Source: Thermodesulfobium acidiphilum (GTDB lineage: Bacteria; Thermodesulfobiota; Thermodesulfobiia; Thermodesulfobiales; Thermodesulfobiaceae). Taken from it: 64,000 nt of DNA. Below, in pieces: positions 62,268-64,000 of this stretch (its first letter is position 1; each line of letters opens with the position of its first letter). Under the pieces are notes generated by a model. The model was not told the origin of the DNA. It made no database searches and saw only the letters and a list, made by a program, of their open reading frames with translations. Location: contig NZ_CP020921.1 in NCBI RefSeq assembly GCF_003057965.1, positions 670,916 to 734,915 of the forward strand, read 5' to 3'. The translations under genes were made by a program, and so were the position numbers.

Positions 62268-63437
62268 TTAGAAAATCTCTGATAATCTCTTGATGCCGAC
62301 CTCTATCATATCGTTTTGTGCATTAGAAAAATTTAATCTCATTGTGTTTTCTCCGCCACCATTGGCATAGAAGCAAAATCCCGGAACGTATGCTACGTTT
62401 TTTTCAATAGCTTTAGTAAACAATTCTTTAGTATTATATTTTTCCTGTAATTGAACCCAGATAAATAATCCGCCCTCAGGTTTGGTCCAATCAGATCCCT
62501 CTGGAAAATATTTTTCTATAGCATCTAACATCAATTTGCATCTTTCACCATAAATCTTCTTTATTTTTGGGATTTGGATGTCAAGAATGTTATTTTTACA
62601 TAACTCATAAACTACCATGTGAATAAAAGGACTGGAGCAAAGATCTGTGCCTTGCTTTGCTTCAACTAATTTTATCATTATATTATCTGGTGCTACTATC
62701 CAGCCAATTCTTACGCCGGGAGATAAAACTTTTGAAAAGGTGCCCAGATAAATTACGTTATCGTTAGTATCAAATGATTTTATAGGACTAAGGCTTTCTC
62801 CTGTATATCTTAAATCTCCGTAAGGGTCGTCTTCAATTATTAAAGTGCCTGTTTTGTTTGCAACTTCAATCACTTCTTTTCTTCTATCAAGTGACAATGT
62901 AACCCCTGCTGGATTGTGAAAATTTGGTAAAAGATAAACAAATTTTGGGTTGTATTTTTTTACTTTCTCTTCCAAAAAATTTGTTAAGGTGCCATTTTTA
63001 TCTATTGGTATGGTAATGAATTTTGTTTCATAGGCTGTAAATGCCTGTATTGCTCCAAGATATGAAGGTTCTTCTAAAAGAATATGATCACCAGGATCGC
63101 ACATTACCTTTGCTATCAGGTCAAGTGCTTGCTGAGATCCGTTGGTTAAAAGTATATTTTTTGCATTACATTTTATGCCCTTTTTTGAAAGATATGAAGC
63201 TAAAAATTCTCTTAGAGGAGGATATCCTTCGGTAATTGTATACTGCAGGGCCTGTATCCCATTATCTTTAAGAACCTTGTTTGATGCTTCTCTGAACTCT
63301 TCAACTGGAAAAGTTTCTGGACCTGGTAACCCACCAGCAAAGGATATTAAATCCTTTTTAGCTGTAAGTTTTAAAAGTTCTCTTATAACGGAGCTTTCAA
63401 ATAAATTTGTTCTTTTTGCCATCCTTTCATTCCACAT
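62268..63437 (-). CDS. Class I PLP-dependent aminotransferase (LysN/2-aminoadipate-like)
   Basis: 389-residue fold-type I aminotransferase. ISFAGGLPGPETFP, LQYTITEGYPPLREFLA, NPAGVTLSLDRRKE, EDDPYGDLRY and the PLP lysine in GTFSKVLSPGVRIGW are typical of the group with 2-aminoadipate, aromatic and branched-chain members. The amino donor and acceptor cannot be decided. It converges with argD across the terminator. Confidence 0.88.
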   Translation of the reverse strand: MWNERMAKRTNLFESSVIRELLKLTAKKDLISFAGGLPGPETFPVEEFREASNKVLKDNGIQALQYTITEGYPPLREFLASYLSKKGIKCNAKNILLTNGSQQALDLIAKVMCDPGDHILLEEPSYLGAIQAFTAYETKFITIPIDKNGTLTNFLEEKVKKYNPKFVYLLPNFHNPAGVTLSLDRRKEVIEVANKTGTLIIEDDPYGDLRYTGESLSPIKSFDTNDNVIYLGTFSKVLSPGVRIGWIVAPDNIMIKLVEAKQGTDLCSSPFIHMVVYELCKNNILDIQIPKIKKIYGERCKLMLDAIEKYFPEGSDWTKPEGGLFIWVQLQEKYNTKELFTKAIEKNVAYVPGFCFYANGGGENTMRLNFSNAQNDMIEVGIKRLSEIF

Positions 63438-63635
63438 TTAAAAACCTCCACCTGTTTATTTGGTATTTCTTTATACCCGATGGTAATAGTCAAATCAATA
63501 GATACATGACTTTATTATATTAGAAATTTTATAAAAAGGTAATTTTTTGTAATTAATATAATTTATTGCAGTTATATATATTATATAAATAAATGTTTTA
63601 TATACTTATTTTGGGAAACATAGAGAAAACCGTAT

Positions 63636-63673
63636 TGACAAACTATATATAGTGTGACAAACTATATATAGTT
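63636..63673. promoter_or_regulatory. Tandem NrdR-box-like operators
   Basis: The 18-base unit TGACAAACTATATATAGT occurs twice in tandem at 19-base period (63636 and 63655). Each contains the palindrome ACTATATATAGT (63642-63653, 63661-63672), very close to the core of the NrdR box. They lie about 50 bases upstream of the zinc-ribbon/ATP-cone gene. Confidence 0.65.
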
Positions 63674-63720
63674 ATTACTTGAGTTTATTTTTTAAAAATT
63701 TAGAAAGAAGGGGTAGGAAG

Positions 63721-64000
63721 ATGAAATGTCCTTATTGTGATTCGAACGATTCTAAAGTTATCGACACTCGATTTGTAGAAGAAAGTGGTGTTATAAGAAG
63801 GAAGAGAGAATGCCTTTCTTGTGGGAAGAGGTTTGTTACCCATGAAATTTACGAAGAGGGTTCGAAAAAAAATATAGATAACAATTCTGATGAAACTGTA
63901 ATACTTTCTCCTGAATATGTAAAAAAGAGAGATGGCAGGGTTGTACCATTTGATATCTTTAGAATTGAAAGGGCAATTGCAAAAGCTTTCAAAGCTGTTG
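63721..64000 (+). CDS. nrdR: NrdR-type zinc ribbon plus ATP cone (5' part, cut by window edge)
   Basis: The visible 93 residues start MKCPYCDSNDSKVIDTRF, then CLSCGKRFVTHE, the zinc ribbon of the ribonucleotide reductase repressor NrdR. A linker longer than in NrdR (about residues 46-65) leads to an ATP cone, KKRDGRVVPFDIFRIERAIAK. In NrdR the cone follows almost at once and reads differently; the ERAIAKAFKAV wording is closer to ribonucleotide reductases. It is either NrdR with a long linker or a zinc-ribbon/ATP-cone fusion to a reductase. GGTAGGAAG precedes the ATG. Confidence 0.7.
   Translation, partial: MKCPYCDSNDSKVIDTRFVEESGVIRRKRECLSCGKRFVTHEIYEEGSKKNIDNNSDETVILSPEYVKKRDGRVVPFDIFRIERAIAKAFKAV

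Noticed and set aside
1-64000. CRISPR array, prophage or rRNA operon
   Set aside because: No regular repeat-spacer pattern, phage structural genes or rRNA sequence was seen.

Overview
This is a low-GC bacterial chromosome window, rich in A/T with many AGA and ATA codons, and it is mostly housekeeping. Several traits together suggest an anaerobic, probably thermophilic, hydrogen-using bacterium. These are ferredoxin-dependent 2-oxoglutarate oxidoreductase with succinyl-CoA ligase, hydrogenase maturation genes hypCDE, a CooT-type nickel protein, pyruvoyl-dependent arginine decarboxylase, a cysteine-poor Thi4 thiazole synthase and a split transketolase. A Thermodesulfobium-like organism would fit, but this is inference from gene content; no rRNA is present.

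Layout. 1-4.8 kb: the end of cysS, rlmB, a polyamine pair (arginine decarboxylase, speE), a convergent CooT/DUF3842 pair and a PfkB kinase. 5.3-8.5 kb: an aromatic operon (DAHP synthase, tyrA, aroA) behind a strong promoter. 8.5-12.1 kb, minus strand: tRNA nucleotidyltransferase, an XRE regulator and a CoA-disulfide/persulfide reductase with a rhodanese domain. 12.2-22.9 kb: mutS2, a secreted protein, greA, lysS, a Ycf45-like ATPase, tmk, holB, ricT, an M48 protease and a sugar-phosphate isomerase. 23.5-24.4 kb: tRNA-Ser, tRNA-Leu and a cold shock gene. 24.5-34.6 kb: hpf, secA, prfB (programmed frameshift), DUF5693, cmk, split transketolase and ftsEX. 34.6-42.8 kb: udg, a methyltransferase, rmlB, rluD, an NFACT protein, thi4, an MBL hydrolase, tRNA-Ala and cfa.

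43.0-48.3 kb is a decayed accessory island. It holds a multiply frameshifted EAL-domain gene, an Rpn-nuclease fragment, a 5'-truncated and frameshifted type IIG restriction-modification gene, one intact TPR-like two-helix membrane protein, a small broken gene, and a PD-(D/E)XK-like nuclease pseudogene. A 17-bp direct repeat flanks its right part.

48.4-58.5 kb is a carbon-metabolism cluster: monomeric isocitrate dehydrogenase, an isocitrate-lyase-family pseudogene broken by an IS1634-type remnant, a LeuC/LeuD-type hydro-lyase that probably serves as aconitase, korDABC and sucCD. Together these span citrate/isocitrate to succinate. 58.5-64 kb holds hypCDE (minus strand), argD, a class-I aminotransferase and, at the edge, a gene starting with an NrdR-type zinc ribbon and an ATP cone behind tandem NrdR-box-like repeats.

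The most unusual signals are four genes whose best start is not ATG/GTG/TTG (cca, an ICMT-like methyltransferase, NFACT and the TPR membrane protein). Others are a prfB frameshift site without the usual internal Shine-Dalgarno, a GreA with an altered catalytic tip, and two tRNA genes that appear to be transcribed together with downstream mRNAs.
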